A stretch of DNA of 64,000 nucleotides from Elusimicrobiota bacterium (GCA_003151975.1 PLZD01000036.1:52531-116530); one strand, 5' to 3'; counted from the first letter of the stretch, positions 1 through 8,286 are shown. Translations and numbers: made by a program. Notes: generated by a model not told the origin, from the letters alone.

Positions 1-194
1 TGGCCCGTCAAATCCATGGACGATCGGCTGACCTGGTACTTCTGCGCCATGAGCGCGCTGCCTTCGGCGGTCTTGGTATGGCAGCGGATGCAGTTGGCCT
101 CGTAGACCCGCTTTCCCCTGCCCAGGTCGCCCGCCCGGACCGACGGGGCCAGCAAGATAAGGCCGCCCGTAATCGCCGCAAGCGCGAACCTCAT
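1..194 (-). CDS. c-type cytochrome, N-terminal part (runs off window)
   Basis: Only the first 64 codons are present; the rest lies beyond base 1. The product starts with a short basic segment and a hydrophobic stretch ending near 'PSVRA', a cleavable Sec signal, followed by one CxxCH heme motif (CIRCH, about residue 37) in a class I cytochrome c context. It is therefore a periplasmic or membrane-tethered monoheme (or larger) cytochrome c. It lies just downstream of the cytochrome b/c gene on the same strand and is probably the last gene of the bc-type operon. The ATG at 194 was chosen because it gives the signal peptide in frame. Total heme count cannot be known from this fragment. Confidence 0.8.
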   Translation of the reverse strand, partial: MRFALAAITGGLILLAPSVRAGDLGRGKRVYEANCIRCHTKTAEGSALMAQKYQVSRSSMDLTG

Positions 195-251
195 TCATTC
201 TCCCTGAGTGGCACGTTTGCCCCCTCGCAACAAAACGGCTAGCCCGAAACC

Positions 252-1211
252 TCAGCGGCCCAGGGAGGAGAGATAGCGAGCGATGTCCTCTATTTGGGTG
301 CCGGTCAACTGGTCCTTGAAGTTCGGCATCGCGGAAGAGGGATTGACCAGAGCCGGGTCCGTCACGTAACGGCGGATATAAGCCTTGTCGCGCGCCGAGC
401 CGATCAGCGACAGGTCCGGTCCCACCTCGCCGCCTTCCTTGCCGATCTTGTGGCAGACCGCGCAATTGGCCGCGAAAAGTTTGGGGGCTTCCGGAGAGTA
501 GGGCTCGCCGCCGCCCAAAGACTTCATATACGCTGCCAAGGCTTTGACCTCATCGTCGAGCAGGTGCAGCTGCGGCATCGTAGACCCCGGCGTGACTGAG
601 CGCGGGTCGCGGAAGTGCTTGATGAGCCACTCCTCCGTTTCCTGCGGCGCTACGCGGTCGAGTTCGGGGCCGACGCCGCCGCCCTTGCGGCCGATCCTGT
701 GGCAATAGGCGCAATTGAGGTCGCGATAGAGCCGGGCCCCCGATTCCACCACCGGGTCTCGCTCGACGACAGGGTTGAGCAGCGGAGCTTTCGCGCCGGC
801 GTAGGTCAGGTACGAGACCATCAAGAGGCCTAGGACGCCCAGCCCGGTGATCAAAGGGCGATCGAAGGGATGACGCTTGGGCCCTCTATCAAGGAAAGGA
901 AGGAAGAAGAGCAGAGTCACGACCACCCCGGGCAGAATGACGGCAGCGAGGGGCTCGAGGTTGCCGGGGAAGGCCTTCAGAGCTTGGAACATGAACAAGA
1001 AGTACCATTCCGGACGCGGATTGTAAGTCGTATCTGTCGGATCGGCGACGTCTTCCAGTCCGGCCCCGAAATGGATCGCCAAGTAAGACAGCGCGCAAAG
1101 CACCAGAAGCGCCATGAACACGTCTTTGACCACCGCGTAAGGGAAGAAAGAGACGCCGCGCTCCTTGGCCTCCTTGTAGCGTCTGCGGTAAGCCTCGTGC
1201 CAGTCGCTCAT
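252..1211 (-). CDS. cytochrome b C-terminal subunit fused to two cytochrome c domains
   Basis: The 319-residue product begins with a C-terminal cytochrome b / subunit IV-like part. This has hydrophobic helices at about residues 20-45, 75-100 and 110-130, and carries the PEWYF variant of the Qo-site PEWY motif. Two class I cytochrome c domains follow, with CxxCH motifs CAYCH and CAVCH and a distal Met in 'STMPQ' and 'SAMPN'. The ATG at 1211 overlaps the stop of the cytochrome b N-terminal gene (ATGA), so translation is probably coupled. Together with the preceding gene it forms a split, b6f-style cytochrome b that passes electrons to its own tethered diheme arm, replacing cytochrome c1/f in a quinol:cytochrome c oxidoreductase. 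Family assignment is strong; the exact electron acceptor is inferred. Confidence 0.9.
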   Translation of the reverse strand: MSDWHEAYRRRYKEAKERGVSFFPYAVVKDVFMALLVLCALSYLAIHFGAGLEDVADPTDTTYNPRPEWYFLFMFQALKAFPGNLEPLAAVILPGVVVTLLFFLPFLDRGPKRHPFDRPLITGLGVLGLLMVSYLTYAGAKAPLLNPVVERDPVVESGARLYRDLNCAYCHRIGRKGGGVGPELDRVAPQETEEWLIKHFRDPRSVTPGSTMPQLHLLDDEVKALAAYMKSLGGGEPYSPEAPKLFAANCAVCHKIGKEGGEVGPDLSLIGSARDKAYIRRYVTDPALVNPSSAMPNFKDQLTGTQIEDIARYLSSLGR

Positions 1212-1900
1212 GGCTTCTCTTGGCCATCGCTGGGCTTGGCCCTTTGCGGCGGCTCGGAAATGCCGTGCCAGACCACGAGGAAAAGATGCGCCCCGATCAA
1301 AATCCCGATGATCGCCGGCAGGATGAGAACGTGGATCGCGTAGAAACGCGTCAAGGTCGCGGCACCCATGTCGACGCCACCCTTCAGGATCTTGGAAATG
1401 ATGGGCCCGACGAAAGGCGTCTGCCCCGCGATGTTGGTGCCGACCATCGTGGCCCAGTAGGCCTTCTGATCCCACGGCAGAAGATAGCCCGTGAAGCCGA
1501 AGCCGATGACGACGCCCAGAAGCGCGATGCCCACCATCCAAGTGCCCTCACGTGGATACTTGTAAGCGCCCATGAAGTAAGTGCGCATGAAGTGCAGGAC
1601 GACGATGACCACCATGAAGCTCGCGCCCCAGTGGTGCAGGCCCCGAATGAAGCCGCCTAGGATCACCTTGTCGCCGATGAACTTCACCGAGTCGTAGGCG
1701 TGATCGGGAGACGGGACGTAATTCATCGCGAGCAGAGCGCCCGTCACGGCCTGAACCGTGAAGACGAACATGGCAGCGCTTCCTAAAGTGTAGAGCCACG
1801 AAACGGACCCTTCCGCCTCCGGGATGTGGCGCTCCATGAGCGCCTCCCACACGCGGTCGATGCCGGTGCGCTCGAAGATCCAGTCCAGGACAGGCTTCAC
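1208..1900 (-). CDS. cytochrome b, N-terminal (b6-like) subunit of bc complex
   Basis: A 230-residue membrane protein with four hydrophobic helices. It has the paired histidines of a diheme cytochrome b: 'GLHHWG' with 'VLHFMR' in one pair of helices, and 'YAIHVL' with 'GAHLFL' 14 residues apart. The separate N-terminal half matches the b6-type split organisation rather than full-length mitochondrial-type cytochrome b. It oxidises quinol in the inner membrane together with the Rieske protein encoded directly upstream (4-base overlap) and the C-terminal b/c fusion downstream (4-base overlap). The three genes are therefore a translationally coupled complex III operon. Confidence 0.93.
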   Translation of the reverse strand: MKPVLDWIFERTGIDRVWEALMERHIPEAEGSVSWLYTLGSAAMFVFTVQAVTGALLAMNYVPSPDHAYDSVKFIGDKVILGGFIRGLHHWGASFMVVIVVLHFMRTYFMGAYKYPREGTWMVGIALLGVVIGFGFTGYLLPWDQKAYWATMVGTNIAGQTPFVGPIISKILKGGVDMGAATLTRFYAIHVLILPAIIGILIGAHLFLVVWHGISEPPQRAKPSDGQEKP

Positions 1901-2406
1901 GCTTCGCTCCGGATCGGTTTAGAATTCACGAGCAAGCGGCCCGCTTCGACTTTGACCGAGTAGCGGTCCAAAGGTCGCGGCGGCGGGCCCGACACGACCT
2001 TGCCGTCGACCGCGAAGACGCCCGCGTGGCAAGGGCAGAGGAACTGTTTCTTGGCGTCGTCCCAGCGGAAGGGACAGCCGAGGTGCGTGCAGCGCGGATC
2101 GAAGGCCGTGACTTTGTCTCCGTCCTTGACTAGCCACACCGATGCGCGTTTCTCGGTCGTGGCCCAGGCGTCTTTCCGGCGCTCGACGTAATCGAGCTTG
2201 AGCGGCGCGCCGGCCTTGAGGTCGGCAAGCCGCCCCACGTCCACCCAGCCCTCGTCATCCTTTCGGAACGCGGGCGAAACGAAATAGGCCAGGCCGCTGG
2301 CGCTCAGCACCGCACCGATGGCGGCGGCGCAAGCGCCGCTGACCCAGGTCAAAAAGGTCCGGCGCGTCATCTCGGCGCCGGACCCGGACGGGGACTCGTG
2401 TTCCAT
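1897..2406 (-). CDS. Rieske [2Fe-2S] protein of bc complex
   Basis: A 169-residue protein with a twin-arginine leader (TRRTFL, residues 15-20) followed by a hydrophobic anchor, typical of Tat-exported Rieske subunits. The C-terminal domain has both cluster-binding boxes, CTHLGC and CPCHAG, about 17 residues apart. It would transfer electrons from quinol at the Qo site to the cytochrome c domains of the neighbouring subunit. The gene sits between a small cytochrome c gene and the cytochrome b gene, overlapping the latter by 4 bases. Length and motifs are ordinary for the family. Confidence 0.95.
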   Translation of the reverse strand: MEHESPSGSGAEMTRRTFLTWVSGACAAAIGAVLSASGLAYFVSPAFRKDDEGWVDVGRLADLKAGAPLKLDYVERRKDAWATTEKRASVWLVKDGDKVTAFDPRCTHLGCPFRWDDAKKQFLCPCHAGVFAVDGKVVSGPPPRPLDRYSVKVEAGRLLVNSKPIRSEA

Positions 2407-2414
2407 GAGACGGT

Positions 2415-2765
2415 CTACTTGCCTTCCTTCTTAGGAGCGCCGATAGACTTGATGTAGCCGATCAACGCCGCGGTCTCGGGATCGCTGAGCTTCTCCTGAA
2501 ACTTGGGCATCTTGTTCTTGCCGCCCTTGATGATCTTGGTGAGATCCTCATCGGCGATCTTAAGGCCCACGAGGTTGAGCTCGCCATTCTCCAACTTGAA
2601 CATCTTGGCCATCGCGGGGCTGCCCTTGGCGTCCTTGCCGTGGCAGGACGCGCACTTCGCTTGAAACAAAGCCTTGCCGTCGGGCGCGGCCTTTTTGTCC
2701 GCGGCCTGCGCGAGCTGAAGCAACATCACGGCCGCGATCGTCAGCATCAATCCCTTCATAGCCAT
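2415..2765 (-). CDS. small periplasmic monoheme cytochrome c (bc module)
   Basis: A 116-residue class I cytochrome c: a signal peptide ending at 'QLAQA', one CASCH heme motif at about residue 39, and a distal Met in 'NKMPKF'. It resembles the 127-residue cytochrome at 16805-17188, sharing the pattern DGKALF, AKC, DAKG and 'LTK', so the two are paralogues found in the same position of two parallel modules. It is likely the soluble shuttle between the bc-type complex and the periplasmic multiheme cytochromes. It lies 8 bases upstream of the Rieske gene and 6 bases downstream of the pentaheme gene. Confidence 0.9.
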   Translation of the reverse strand: MAMKGLMLTIAAVMLLQLAQAADKKAAPDGKALFQAKCASCHGKDAKGSPAMAKMFKLENGELNLVGLKIADEDLTKIIKGGKNKMPKFQEKLSDPETAALIGYIKSIGAPKKEGK

Positions 2766-2771
2766 CCTCCT

Positions 2772-3518
2772 TTATTTGCCGGCCTTGAGGTCAGCCAGGG
2801 TTTCTTCGGCCAGCCTCGCGGAATCCTTGGCCGTCTTCTCGACGGGCTCCATCTCGAACGTATGCCACTGCACGACCGCCGACTCGCGCTGAGCTCGCGC
2901 CTTTTCGGCGGCGAGCTTGGCCGCGTCGAGTCCCTTGGAGCCCTTGCCGGCCTTCTTGATGGCCGCGTCGAGGCGCCGCAGAGCCGCGCGGCTTTCCTCC
3001 AGCGCGAGCTCCGCCGCGAAGGCCCGCGTGGGCTTGCGATGGCAGAGAGCGCAGGTCGTCTCCAAGTCCTTGGGGGCCATGATATGATTTGCCATCGACC
3101 CGTGGCAAGTCACGCAGTTGGGGCCCCGGCCGCTTCTTTCGAGCTCGCTGTAGTGCCTGCTCTTCTTGAAGGCGGAATATTCCGCGTCGTGGCACTTCCC
3201 GCAGGTGGCCGGTATGTTCGTGAAGTAGACCGGGCTCTTCGGGTCGGTCGACGGGACCAGGCCCGCGTGCGCTCCTTCCATGTCCTTGCGCGCCGCGTCG
3301 CCGCCGTGGCAACTCTCGCAGTCGAGCCCCTGCTTGCCGTGCACCGAAGCCTCCCAGTCGCCGAAAGTGTGCTGGATCGAGGCCGTCTCCTTGACCCCGC
3401 GGTGGCACGCCGAGCAGTTCCCCGCCGGCTTTGGGGCCGGGGTCTTCCCGGCGGCCAAGACGAGGCCCGCCGTCATGAGGAGGTAGCCTGCGATGACGGC
3501 GGGCATGATCTTTTTCAT
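2772..3518 (-). CDS. periplasmic pentaheme cytochrome c with helical tail
   Basis: A 248-residue protein with a signal peptide ('GLVLAAG') and five CxxCH motifs (CSACH, CESCH, CGKCH, CVTCH, CALCH) within the first 165 residues. The last 80 residues lack hemes and form a charged, Ala/Lys/Glu-rich segment predicted as a coiled coil. It lies between the MtrB-like barrel gene (7-base gap) and the monoheme cytochrome. It may wire the outer-membrane conduit to the bc complex. The second module in this window has no counterpart. No exact named family was recognised. Confidence 0.85.
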   Translation of the reverse strand: MKKIMPAVIAGYLLMTAGLVLAAGKTPAPKPAGNCSACHRGVKETASIQHTFGDWEASVHGKQGLDCESCHGGDAARKDMEGAHAGLVPSTDPKSPVYFTNIPATCGKCHDAEYSAFKKSRHYSELERSGRGPNCVTCHGSMANHIMAPKDLETTCALCHRKPTRAFAAELALEESRAALRRLDAAIKKAGKGSKGLDAAKLAAEKARAQRESAVVQWHTFEMEPVEKTAKDSARLAEETLADLKAGK

Positions 3519-3525
3519 CGTGATC

Positions 3526-5754
3526 CTAGAACTTGTAATCCGCTCCGAAGCCGATCACCTGGGCGGTGTAGCCCGTCGCCACCGTGCCCATGTAGAGCAC
3601 TCCCGAGGTGTTCGGGATCAGCGGGATCGAATTGGTCAAGTAGTCGTTGAGCTCGTAGCGCTGGAACAAATATCGGCCCGACACACCCAAGTCCTTGGTG
3701 ACCTGATAATGCCCCCTGAGAGAGAACGTCTGGGTCCGCGACAGCGTGGCCTGCAGGGAATTCGAAGTGTAGCCGGCGATGCTGTCGTTGCCGCCGAACT
3801 GCGCGCCGTTGAGCGGATCGGCGTGCTGAATGGTCTGCACGAAGTTATAGCCCGCCGTGATCTTGGCTTCCTTCGTGGGCTTCACGTTGAAGTCGATTCC
3901 CGCGACGTTGGTCAGCTGGTCGATGCGCTCCGCGGTATCGAACGCATCGGAGGTGTTGCCGCCGCTGCCTTTCGAGGTTCCCTTGAGCAGCATCCGCGAG
4001 TAGTCGAACTCGTAGTTGGCGTCGACGCTGAACTTGCTCGAAAAATCCTGCGTCATGTTGAAGCCGGCGGCACCCACGTCGTTTTGGACGACGCCGTATT
4101 CCTCGAACAGAGCGTTCCCATTCGTTATATTCGTGATGCCGTTGAGCGGGACCTGCCCCGGGCGGTAGCGGTCCTGCGTCTCTCGCAGGCTGAACCCGTA
4201 GGTGGCGGTATCCCGGTTATACTGAACCTGCAGGCGGCCTTGATTGCGGTTGCGGTCGCCGATGTCGAAGCGCACGAGGCCGGGGGTTTCCTGATAGTAC
4301 GGCGTTTGGGGCGCGTCGTAGTTGTACGCGTCGAAGCCCTTCCCGCGCCGCGCGGCCCCGAGGTATGAGAGGTTGATGAGCAGGTTCGCGTCGGGCCTGT
4401 ACGTCGTGCCGAGCGTCACCGTGTGCTCGTTGGTGATGGGGATCTCGCGATCCTCATGCTTGTACTCCCACTGGTAGCCCGCGTTGAGCGAGACATTCTT
4501 GGTCAGGTCGTAGTCGCCCTGCCACTCCCCATCTTCCTTGCGATACTGGTACCGGTTCGTGTAAGGAGTCACGCCTTCGCCTTGAGAGAAGGCGTTGCTG
4601 TCGCGGATGATGAGGCCCTGCGGGAAGTTTATCACCGCGCTGTGGTTCTCATAGTCGTAGCTGCGGAAGGCCAGGCTCGTGCGGAATTTGTCAAAGTACG
4701 TGTTCGTGAACTTGTAGTCCTGCGTGTACACGTCGATCTCGCCGCCCGCGTTGTTTGGAATGCCGACGCCGTTGGCGTAGGGTCCCGCGTTCGGGTTCGC
4801 CGTCAAGGGCAGCAACGCGTCGTTCTGCTCCCAGAGCGAGTAGCCGACTTTCGCGGTGAAGCGAGTATGATAAGGCAGCTTCGCGCCGCCCGACAGCGAG
4901 AAGGTGTGGGCGATGTTGTCAGGCTCCATCGAGATCGTTCCTTGAGCCGGCGTCGCGCCCGCGTTGCCGGCCTGGAACGGATTGTCGAAGGTGACGAACG
5001 TGTAGTTGTTGTGGTACGACGACACGTCGTAGCGGAAGTCGAGCTGGTAATCCTTCTTGGCGTAGCCGAGGTCGACATAGGCCTCGACGGCGGTGCTGTT
5101 GATCGGCACGGGCAGCATGACCGGTGAGGCACCCGAGATCATCGCGCCCACTTCGCGAGTTCCCTCCTTATGAAGGCGAGAGGCGCCGAAAGATACCGTC
5201 GCATCCTTTATAGGATGGTAGACGAAGTCGACGGCGCCGCGATCCGACTGGACCTGCAGGGTCGTAAACGGCGCGCCCGAGAGGTAACCCAGCATCAGGT
5301 TGTTCTTCAGCGGCTGGGCCGAGGTCTGCTCAAGGCTGCGCAGCGGATACGGGATCGTCAGGTAGTTGCCGGCCACGCTGTTGTTGTTCTGGTACAGCGT
5401 GTGAGCGTCGTAGGAGAGCTCGTGCGGGATCTGCGCCCACGAGGCGTTGTAGGTGAACAGCCCCTCCTTGCCGCCGTTGACGCCGAGCTTGAAGTTCTGA
5501 TACGACTGGTCCATGTCGTGGACATAGGCGTTGACGTCGTAGTCGCCCTTGTCGTAGGCCATGTCGTAATCCAGGACTCCGCCGGTGCGGTGGACGTAGT
5601 ACTCGTCGAACTTCGACTGCGGCGGATTGTTGCCGTTGGTCGTCGTCGTGTACTGCCAGCCCACGTCGGCCTTCTGGCTGAGCTCCGCCGAGGCCGGCGA
5701 GACCAGCGCCGCGCAGAGCAGCACCGCCGCCGCCTTCTTGATTGTCGCTTTCAT
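3526..5754 (-). CDS. MtrB/PioB-family outer-membrane beta-barrel (module 1)
   Basis: A 742-residue protein with a signal peptide (ending near 'VSPASA') and a long run of alternating aromatic and polar beta-strands. It ends in Phe ('GADYKF'), as expected for barrels inserted by the BAM machinery. Length and spacing fit the MtrB/PioB/DmsF porin family, which sheathes a decaheme cytochrome across the outer membrane. The decaheme gene lies immediately upstream. No CxxC redox motif was seen near the N-terminus, as in PioB-like rather than Shewanella MtrB proteins. The start at 5754 is preferred over one 9 codons upstream because AGGAG precedes it and it gives a clean signal peptide. A paralogue lies at 17274-19583. 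Confidence 0.9.
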   Translation of the reverse strand: MKATIKKAAAVLLCAALVSPASAELSQKADVGWQYTTTTNGNNPPQSKFDEYYVHRTGGVLDYDMAYDKGDYDVNAYVHDMDQSYQNFKLGVNGGKEGLFTYNASWAQIPHELSYDAHTLYQNNNSVAGNYLTIPYPLRSLEQTSAQPLKNNLMLGYLSGAPFTTLQVQSDRGAVDFVYHPIKDATVSFGASRLHKEGTREVGAMISGASPVMLPVPINSTAVEAYVDLGYAKKDYQLDFRYDVSSYHNNYTFVTFDNPFQAGNAGATPAQGTISMEPDNIAHTFSLSGGAKLPYHTRFTAKVGYSLWEQNDALLPLTANPNAGPYANGVGIPNNAGGEIDVYTQDYKFTNTYFDKFRTSLAFRSYDYENHSAVINFPQGLIIRDSNAFSQGEGVTPYTNRYQYRKEDGEWQGDYDLTKNVSLNAGYQWEYKHEDREIPITNEHTVTLGTTYRPDANLLINLSYLGAARRGKGFDAYNYDAPQTPYYQETPGLVRFDIGDRNRNQGRLQVQYNRDTATYGFSLRETQDRYRPGQVPLNGITNITNGNALFEEYGVVQNDVGAAGFNMTQDFSSKFSVDANYEFDYSRMLLKGTSKGSGGNTSDAFDTAERIDQLTNVAGIDFNVKPTKEAKITAGYNFVQTIQHADPLNGAQFGGNDSIAGYTSNSLQATLSRTQTFSLRGHYQVTKDLGVSGRYLFQRYELNDYLTNSIPLIPNTSGVLYMGTVATGYTAQVIGFGADYKF

Positions 5755-5787
5755 ATCGAGACTCCTATAACCGTTGCTCATCGTCGC

Positions 5788-6828
5788 TTACCGGAAGAAC
5801 CGCTTGCCCGAGGGATGGTTGGAGCCGTGGATCCTCGAGTGGCAGTTCACGCAGGAATGTCCTTCGCCGCCGTAGACCGATTGAATATTGATCATGTTGG
5901 CGTCGTTCTGCTCTCCGCCCATGTGGCTGCCGGAAAGATGGCAGCGCGAGCACAAGAAGGGCGGCTTGATGATCAGCATGTAATCGTTGGTCGAGCCGTG
6001 CGCCTCGTGGCAGTTGCGGCAGTCTTCGCGCACTGGCGGGTGTTCCCATAGGTACGGCCCGCGCTTGTCCTGGTGACACTGGTAGCAGGTCTCGGTCACG
6101 GAATCCTTGACGAGCAGCTTCTCCGTGTTCGAACCGTGCGGGTTATGGCAGGCCGTGCAGCCCATCTTGCCCTCCACAAGCGGCATGTGCGCTGATTTCT
6201 GGATCTGGGCCTTCTTCTCGGCGTGGCACTGGTAGCAGACCTCGGCCTGGCTTTTCTTGGTCAGCAGGGGCGCTTGCCCGCCGTTAGCCTCCTCGTTGTG
6301 CACGCTGTGGCAGTTCACGCAGGAGACATTCTTGGAGTCGTGCTTGCTGCCCTCCCAGTTCATGCGCGCGCCTCCCTCGTGACATTGGAGGCAGGTCTTC
6401 GAGGCCTCGGAGGCCTTCATCCTCTTGGGGTTGTGGATCGTGTAAAAGTCGGGATTGCTCTTGTCGCCGCCGGCCGCAACGTGCAGAGAGCCGGGACCGT
6501 GGCAGGTCTCGCAGCTCTGCTCGAACTCGACGCCCTTCTCGCGCGGCATGGCCTTGGCGTGAATGTTCTTGCGGAAACTATCCTTGTCCGTGTGACAACC
6601 CAAGCAGGTCGTAGCGCCGACGAGCTCGGCCTTGGTGTTTCCAGAAGCCTTCGTGCTCTCGGCAACGGGCTTCACCTCGGGCTTTGCTTCCGGTTTGGCC
6701 TCGGGCTTGGTTTCGACCGCCGTGGGAGCGTCCTTCTTGTCCTGCGCTCTGAGCGGGAAGGGAGTCAGCAGCAATATCGCAAGTACTCCCGCTCCTGGTA
6801 AAATCCATCGTTTCGCTGTCGCGTTCAT
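5788..6828 (-). CDS. decaheme c-type cytochrome, MtrA/DmsE/PioA type (module 1)
   Basis: A 346-residue periplasmic protein with ten CxxCH motifs (CLGCH, CETCH, CLQCH, CVNCH, CYQCH, CTACH, CYQCH, CRNCH, CSRCH, CVNCH). Between the signal peptide and the first heme is a Lys/Pro/Glu-rich linker with repeated EAKP units. Heme number, length and neighbouring barrel identify it as the electron-conducting core of a porin-cytochrome conduit. Such conduits carry electrons to or from extracellular Fe, Mn or other solids; the direction cannot be told from sequence. The ATG at 6828 has AGAGG upstream; an upstream in-frame start would add 33 residues without a signal peptide. Sigma-54-type and Fnr-type elements lie upstream. 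Confidence 0.93.
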   Translation of the reverse strand: MNATAKRWILPGAGVLAILLLTPFPLRAQDKKDAPTAVETKPEAKPEAKPEVKPVAESTKASGNTKAELVGATTCLGCHTDKDSFRKNIHAKAMPREKGVEFEQSCETCHGPGSLHVAAGGDKSNPDFYTIHNPKRMKASEASKTCLQCHEGGARMNWEGSKHDSKNVSCVNCHSVHNEEANGGQAPLLTKKSQAEVCYQCHAEKKAQIQKSAHMPLVEGKMGCTACHNPHGSNTEKLLVKDSVTETCYQCHQDKRGPYLWEHPPVREDCRNCHEAHGSTNDYMLIIKPPFLCSRCHLSGSHMGGEQNDANMINIQSVYGGEGHSCVNCHSRIHGSNHPSGKRFFR

Positions 6829-6862
6829 TTTTCGCCTCTCTGATGCGTCACCCGCTGCGATG

Positions 6863-6878
6863 TGCAACGGACCGACCA
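6863..6878 (-). promoter_or_regulatory. sigma-54 -24/-12 promoter upstream of decaheme gene 1
   Basis: The minus strand reads TGGTCGGTCCGTTGCA: GG and GC separated by exactly 10 bases, with the TTGC core intact. It is 35 bases upstream of the decaheme ATG at 6828, so transcription would start near 6852. It lies downstream of the Fnr-like palindrome. Confidence 0.7.
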
Positions 6879-6882
6879 TGCG

Positions 6883-6911
6883 ATTATGCCGGATCCATTC
6901 CATGCGGCCAA
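6883..6911 (-). promoter_or_regulatory. conserved -35/-10-like element, decaheme gene 1
   Basis: On the minus strand TTGGCC (6911-6906), a 17-base spacer and CATAAT (6888-6883) form a sigma-70-like promoter. The same hexamers at the same spacing occur upstream of decaheme gene 2 (20836-20808). Shared position relative to the Fnr-like box (17 bases between the box and a shared GTCATTGGCC string) supports a functional block. Confidence 0.55.
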
Positions 6912-6932
6912 TGACGAAGGTCGGCATTCGGA

Positions 6933-6946
6933 TTGATTAAAGTCAA
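6933..6946. promoter_or_regulatory. Fnr/Crp-type operator, decaheme gene 1
   Basis: TTGATTAAAGTCAA matches TTGAT-N4-ATCAA at nine of ten positions. It is centred about 105 bases upstream of the decaheme start, 56.5 bases from the end of the -10-like hexamer, close to a class I activator position. The Fnr-like protein encoded at 20809-21606 has the recognition-helix residues (E..SR) expected to read TTGA. Confidence 0.65.
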
Positions 6947-7045
6947 TGGCACGGAGAACCAATCTTGAACTCGCCGAATAATCTCTAGCCTTCCTTTCAT
7001 AAGAGACGCGGTCCCGAGTGCTGGATCTCGTCGGACATAGATTAC

Positions 7046-7061
7046 AGCAACGGAATGGCCA
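7046..7061 (-). promoter_or_regulatory. distal sigma-54-like promoter and palindrome, act-mtr intergenic region
   Basis: The minus strand reads TGGCCATTCCGTTGCT, a strong -24/-12 match, about 220 bases upstream of decaheme gene 1. Its first half lies inside a perfect 16-base palindrome, CGGAATGGCCATTCCG at 7051-7066, which could be an operator. The rest of 6829-7122 contains no gene; a weak GC hairpin overlaps the actF stop. Confidence 0.5.
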
Positions 7062-7122
7062 TTCCGCAGGTAGCAATATTATGACGACGGGGTATAGAGC
7101 GCGTAGGCTTACGACGGGCGGC

Positions 7123-8286
7123 TTATACGCCCTCGAAGTGCAGGCTCTCGTCCAAGTACGGATCGCCGACGGGGATCGGCTTGCGGGCCGCGAAGGAGCG
7201 GTTGAACAGAAACAAGTAGACGGCGGCTAAACCAAGGAAGCTCAAGGCTTCGAGCGCCCCCAGCTTCGGCGCGGCGCCGAGCACGGGCGGCATCACGAGC
7301 ATGTAGAGGTCAATCCAGTGGCCGCCGAGCAAAACCACTCCGGCCCACAACAGGACGTTCTGCTTCTTTTTCTGGGACGCCTGCAGGAGCAGCGCGAAAG
7401 GCGCCGCGAAATTTACGAGCAGATTTCCGTAGAACAGCGTCGACCAACCGCGGCCGGTCATCCGGCGGACGAAAAAGGTCGTCTCCTCCGGCATGTTCGA
7501 ATACCAAATCAGCAGGAACTGGGAAAACCAAAGATACGCCCAGAAAACGCTGAAGGCGAACATGAACTTGCCGAGGTCATGGAGGTGATGGTCGTTGACC
7601 TCCGACAGGATTCCCCTCTTTCGCAGAAGGACCAACAGGACCGCCAGCGCCGCGAGCCCCGACTCGAACGCACCGATGAAAAGATACCACGGATAGATCG
7701 TGCTGTACCAGTTCGGCTCCAGCGACATGATCCAATCGACGCTGCACAAAGTGAAGGTCACGCCGAAGACTATCAAGAAGACCGCCGAGAAGGCCTTGGT
7801 CCGGCGCGTCCGCTCGCGGCCGTCGAGATCCTCCCGGCGCGAAGCCGCCAGCATGAGCCCGGTAAGGACAAGCCACGCGACCCAGTAGACCGCCGATCGG
7901 GCCGTGAAGCTCCACAAATTCAGGTACACAAACTTCGGCCCCACGAGCGCCGCGCCGCCCGGACCGGCCCAGGGATAGATGAATCGAGCTCCGAATAAGA
8001 GAGCGGCCGTCAGAACGGCCCCCACCGGCAGGTAAGCCGTCATCGCCTCGGGAATGCGGCGCAAGACGACCGACCAACCCGCGGAGGAGAGGTTCTGGAC
8101 GGCGATGAAAACGGCGGCCGCCAAGCTCAAGCCGACGAAGAAGAAGTTATCGACCAGCAAATTGGCCACGGTTCGCTCGGGAGCGAGACGGAAGCCGAGA
8201 GCGAGCGCCGCCGCGCCGACTCCGGCGATCAACTTGAGTCCGGTCTTCTGCCCGTCGCTCAGCAGGGACTGCTCGGAGGGAATCAT
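7123..8286 (-). CDS. actF: alternative complex III membrane subunit ActF
   Basis: A 387-residue integral membrane protein with about ten hydrophobic helices. Sequence features of ActF include 'SLEPNWYSTIYPWY', 'WSQF/WFSQFLLIWYSNMPEE' and an acidic C-terminal tail. ActF is a quinol-interacting, NrfD-related membrane subunit of ACIII. It is the last gene of the actABCDEF operon. The ATG at 8286 overlaps the ActE stop by 4 bases (ATGA), which is why it is preferred to a start 5 codons upstream. Confidence 0.92.
   Translation of the reverse strand: MIPSEQSLLSDGQKTGLKLIAGVGAAALALGFRLAPERTVANLLVDNFFFVGLSLAAAVFIAVQNLSSAGWSVVLRRIPEAMTAYLPVGAVLTAALLFGARFIYPWAGPGGAALVGPKFVYLNLWSFTARSAVYWVAWLVLTGLMLAASRREDLDGRERTRRTKAFSAVFLIVFGVTFTLCSVDWIMSLEPNWYSTIYPWYLFIGAFESGLAALAVLLVLLRKRGILSEVNDHHLHDLGKFMFAFSVFWAYLWFSQFLLIWYSNMPEETTFFVRRMTGRGWSTLFYGNLLVNFAAPFALLLQASQKKKQNVLLWAGVVLLGGHWIDLYMLVMPPVLGAAPKLGALEALSFLGLAAVYLFLFNRSFAARKPIPVGDPYLDESLHFEGV

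Noticed and set aside
226..241. Sigma-54-like element TAGCCGTTTTGTTGCG upstream of the cytochrome gene at 194
   Set aside because: The -24 GG is AG here, so one invariant base is lost; too weak to list beside the nine good matches.
1212..1541. Upstream extension of the cytochrome b/c fusion frame
   Set aside because: It overlaps the b6-like gene, is Arg/His-rich with no helices, and a proper ATGA-coupled start exists at 1211.
7116..7132. GGGCG/CGCCC hairpin at the end of actF as a terminator
   Set aside because: The stem is only 5 base pairs, overlaps the stop codon and has no T-run.
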